From contig JADWOT020000002.1 in NCBI GenBank assembly GCA_036345935.2, positions 9,640,196-9,704,195 of the forward strand: a DNA stretch of 64,000 bases. The letters are read 5' to 3'. Numbering within the stretch: the first letter of the stretch is position 1; every line of letters begins with the position of its first letter. Both the position numbers and the translations under genes were made by a program. The stretch comes from Taenia hydatigena. Lineage: Eukaryota; Platyhelminthes; Cestoda; Cyclophyllidea; Taeniidae. Of this stretch, positions 60,790 through 64,000 are shown piece after piece. The notes beneath the pieces were generated by a model. That model was not told the origin of the DNA and made no database searches. It worked only from the letters and a program-made list of their open reading frames with translations.

Positions 60790-63250
60790 AAATATAAGAA
60801 GTTGTTTAATCGACGTTTGTTTCTCACCATGGAGGAATAAATGGATCGAAATTTTGGCAGCTGGTTGAGTGCGCAGTAAATGGGGTGTTGGACGAAATGG
60901 GGAAAAAGAGCCAGCCATGTAGGCATATATACATTAGCGTATTTATGAGGCAAAAATAACAGCAGCAGTGTTAGGATTCCAAAAGGGAATTGGAAAATTG
61001 GAATTATATGAATGCCACGTATGTGTGACGACAAGATGGAACATGCAAATTATGAGGTGAACCAGCATCATTACGGGAGAAAAGCAACTGTTTCAACAGG
61101 TAGTTGTTTGACTTGTTGAGCGATCTAACTTCAGGAAAAAAGTAGAAGTGGATAAAATGAATGGATGAATGAATGATAGTGCGATTGAATGAAGGAGGGA
61201 GAGGAGGGATTTCGATAACAGTCTATAAGTAGTGGTGGTGGGATTGAAGAGGTGATTGGAGTTGAGGTGACTAAAATTTGCACTCTGTAGGTGCATGCGG
61301 ATGAGTGGATGAATGGAGGATGGAAGGGAGGGAATGGCAATGGTACAGAGGAACCTACTGCTAATTTTACTACTTGCAGAAGAGAGAAATGAAGAAGCAG
61401 GAATGAAATTTGTGCAAGACATGCGTAAAGAATGAATGTGGAAAGAAGGCAAATAGAGGGAGATAATGGTAACTGTAGGTGGAAAAGTTTGCGTGGGCAG
61501 GTGAGATGAGCGGGTGGGACCTAATCGACTTCACCCATTGGAGGAGAACTGTGAATTATGACACGCCGAGATGGCAGCTTTTTTAAAAAGAATTGAAGCC
61601 AGCTTACATAAAGTCATATTAAGAATAATAGACTTTTGAAATCCTCAGATAGCCATTAACTTAAAAAAACCGTTGATTTCCAACATGGATCTCATGGTTT
61701 AAAACGGAATGTCTCGAGACAGCTCCATGAAGTCCGATTGTAGTCTTAAATGAGACCATTTATGAAGTTTGAGTTGTGCCTGCAAAGGTTTCAAAAGCAG
61801 GGTAATTGCCGCACTGAGTTTATAATTGTGCTGGATTAGGAGTAATCTCCGGACTGTCAGTTCTGCAATTATGGGCACATAGGAACGATGCGCTTTGTGA
61901 CGTACGCGACTGATGCGTCACAACACTTTGCAGAAGAATTAAAGTGCACAAATAATGCGGAATGAGAGTGGCAATGAGCTGGAAATTTCAAATTGAATCA
62001 AATTATTACTTGAACGATTTCAGTATGAAGTTGCTATGATTAAGCACGAAAAGATGATGGGTGTGTTTTTCAGAGTTTTCTAAGAATAATTGGTATTTAG
62101 AGTTTTGGTGAAAAAGAACTGAAATATAGAGTTAAGCTCTAGGCTTGCTTCTTGAGACAATGTCCGGCTTCAGTTATGCTTCGATGCTCTGTTTGTTTGA
62201 TGAATGCTCGGAAGGCTTCGGTGTGGAACAATTCTTCAGCACTTCTGAAATATTTCATGACAGTCTAAATCAACGACTGCTAGTAGCCTCGATGCTTTGC
62301 GCAGCCAACTTTTCAAGCCCTGCAAATGATTGTGCTTTTACACACTAAATTTTAATTCGCATTGCACCAGTTATGCAGCCTCTCACCCGCAGACTTACGA
62401 TTATCTTCGGATGTTCCGAAAAGACAGTTATTCAATTCTTTTGTACATATCTCTGACTACCGCTGTTAGTGGTCATACGCACTAGTTCTTCAATAGCTAC
62501 CGGTGTTCCGCGTGGTGTTGACACTAAGAGATCAAACTATGATACCACTAACCAGAGTGCGACGTTGAGAGAATTTCGATAGAGGCTACATTTATTTGTG
62601 TCACCTTAGATCCACGAAACTTTGATAAACGCGCCAGCAGATGCGTCATCCTTTCCTCAACTATAAAAGCTTGTTCATCATCAATGTGATTTGCGGACAT
62701 TTGAGCTTCCTTGAATTTCGATCACGCGCTTTTGTTGCTGCGCCAGCGCTGCTAATCCTTTGCGTGTTCCTTAACAGCACCTGCCTTCCGCTTAAAAATC
62801 CACGACTCCTTCATCGGATTTGCTTAATTTTATGAAATTCTGTGGTTTCGATGTGCATTGCATGAGTCCGGCTGCTTTTCACTTGACATCGTGATTAATT
62901 ACGCACAAGACCATGAGTATCAGGGAGCAGGTTGCCTCTTACGTGTGAAGGTTTTGTCCTTATCGGACCTACTTTGATTAGTCTAAATTCATACATGTTT
63001 CCTGCATCAGCCGACAAGTTGTTTAGCATTTCGTATTCCTTCTTTGGAGGCTAATCTTGCTATCTCTCTCGCGACTAAAGTTGGTCCAATGTTTTACCTA
63101 TTTGACGCATTAGCGGCTTTTAGTATCATGCAACACGCCCTTCTTTACGCACTGGTAGTAGTCTTCCTGGCTGATGTCAAAAAGGGATTATCAAGGGTAA
63201 AATGCTCCTTTTGAGGAGGTCTTTGGTGTAAAGCGTTGAAAAAACTGATT
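60790..63250 (+). repeat. Direct segmental duplication, copy 2
   Basis: Partner of 43000-45770. Anchors include 'gaatgctcgga' near 44578 and 62203, and the stretches before 'tttgtacatat' near 44813 and 62441. Reading frames are broken relative to copy 1. Confidence 0.7.
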
Positions 63251-63529
63251 CAGGAGAGAAAAGCAAATAAAATGCTGACCAGCACAATGCCCAGCCTTGC
63301 TGATACGGCGGTCGCCACACGCAGAGCAAGAGAGTGATAGCAGGGAACGCTGGAGAAGACGCACAAAGATAGGCAGAAAGCAAAAAGGTAGGCGTTGCGC
63401 GAACCCACCGGGTAGATAGATGGCTCGCTACGCTGCCAAAAGTTGACGGTGGTGACGGAACATTATGTACCACGTATACCACCGACGGTGACTGCGAGCT
63501 ACGACGTTAAAGACAACGGCAGTGGACCA
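63251..63529. other. No recognised gene
   Basis: Holds most of a 101-codon minus-strand frame (63482-63177), most likely chance or decayed sequence. Confidence 0.45.
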
Positions 63530-64000
63530 AAACTCTTATGTCCAATATCGCCAAAGTAGTATTAAGGAGAGGCCAACTTGTGTGCAAGGTTGTTAGGAGT
63601 ACTCCCAATCGCGTAAATTGCAGCAATTCATGTATCGTGCTCGTTTTGCAAAGTGAAACATCAAATATGAGCCTCAGCAAGGAAAAACTATTTTTCTAAC
63701 TTGGTCTCCTAGTGCTACGACAAGAATATTCACCAATAAATCTTCTTCGACCTAGTTCAGCGCATTTTCTCCACAGAAAGGCGTCACCTATTTGAGCCAT
63801 TGGCGCTAATGTGATGAAGTAGCGGCACTTAGCTCCAAACAATGAAAGTTTGGAATTGAGTTTGCAGAAGATTGACTAGACCCGAAACTCCTGTGCCCAA
63901 AAGCACTAGAAGGGAATCAGAAGGGGCTAGATTATGTGCCAGGTTGTTAGGAGTACCCACAATTGGGTAAATCACAGCAACGTATGCATCATCCTCGTTT
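63530..64000 (+). repeat. Tandem repeat, period about 354 bp, running off the window
   Basis: The block AGGTTGTTAGGAGTAC at 63587 recurs at 63941 with matching flanks (gtgcaaggttgtt / gtgccaggttgtt, catgtatcgtgctcgtttt / tgcatcatcctcgttt). The second unit is cut by the window end. Confidence 0.65.

Overview
The window is AT-rich eukaryotic DNA: exons are short with GT-AG borders, non-coding stretches are long, and diverged repeats are frequent. The best clue to the organism is a set of signal-peptide plus fibronectin type III (Fn3) genes whose sequence and exon plan match the EG95/45W host-protective oncosphere antigens of tapeworms. Two tRNA-derived SINE copies also fit a flatworm. I infer a cestode; the sequence alone does not let me name the genus or choose between a taeniid and another order. 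No bacterial genes, rRNA, functional tRNA or CRISPR array was seen.

Layout. 1-9050: no gene recognised. 9051-11011 (minus): an apparently intact four-exon EG95/45W-like gene (here 'gene C'). 11376-11475: assembly gap of 100 N. 11476-about 20229 and about 28738-37455: two arms of a large inverted duplication, each about 8.7 kb, around an 8.5 kb unique spacer. Each arm carries one copy of a second EG95/45W-like gene ('copy L', plus strand, 16754-20236; 'copy R', minus strand, 28590-32237), with both copies transcribed towards the spacer. Each arm also holds conserved open frames of unknown function and a dispersed repeat. 37456-64000: no clear intact gene. It contains two decayed Fn3 exons (about 41.1-41.45 and 47.29-47.6 kb, minus), one candidate proline-rich exon (39210-39471), a direct segmental duplication (about 43.0-45.8 against 60.8-63.25 kb), two SINE copies near 57 kb and a 354-bp tandem repeat at the right edge.

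How the genes relate. All three EG95/45W-like copies share one plan: a TATA box 46-47 nt before the ATG, a signal-peptide exon of 67 or 70 nt, two Fn3 exons, and a last exon encoding a short tail, with all three introns in phase 1. Gene C reads through (714 nt, 237 aa). Copy L has a nonsense codon in exon 1, a 17-nt deletion in exon 3 and a last exon cut by the duplication boundary. Copy R has only a 1-nt deletion in exon 2. The lesions are complementary. The arms are a patchwork of perfectly identical tracts (377 and 334 bp) inside sequence roughly 10-20% different, which suggests ongoing gene conversion between them. All identities were compared by eye.
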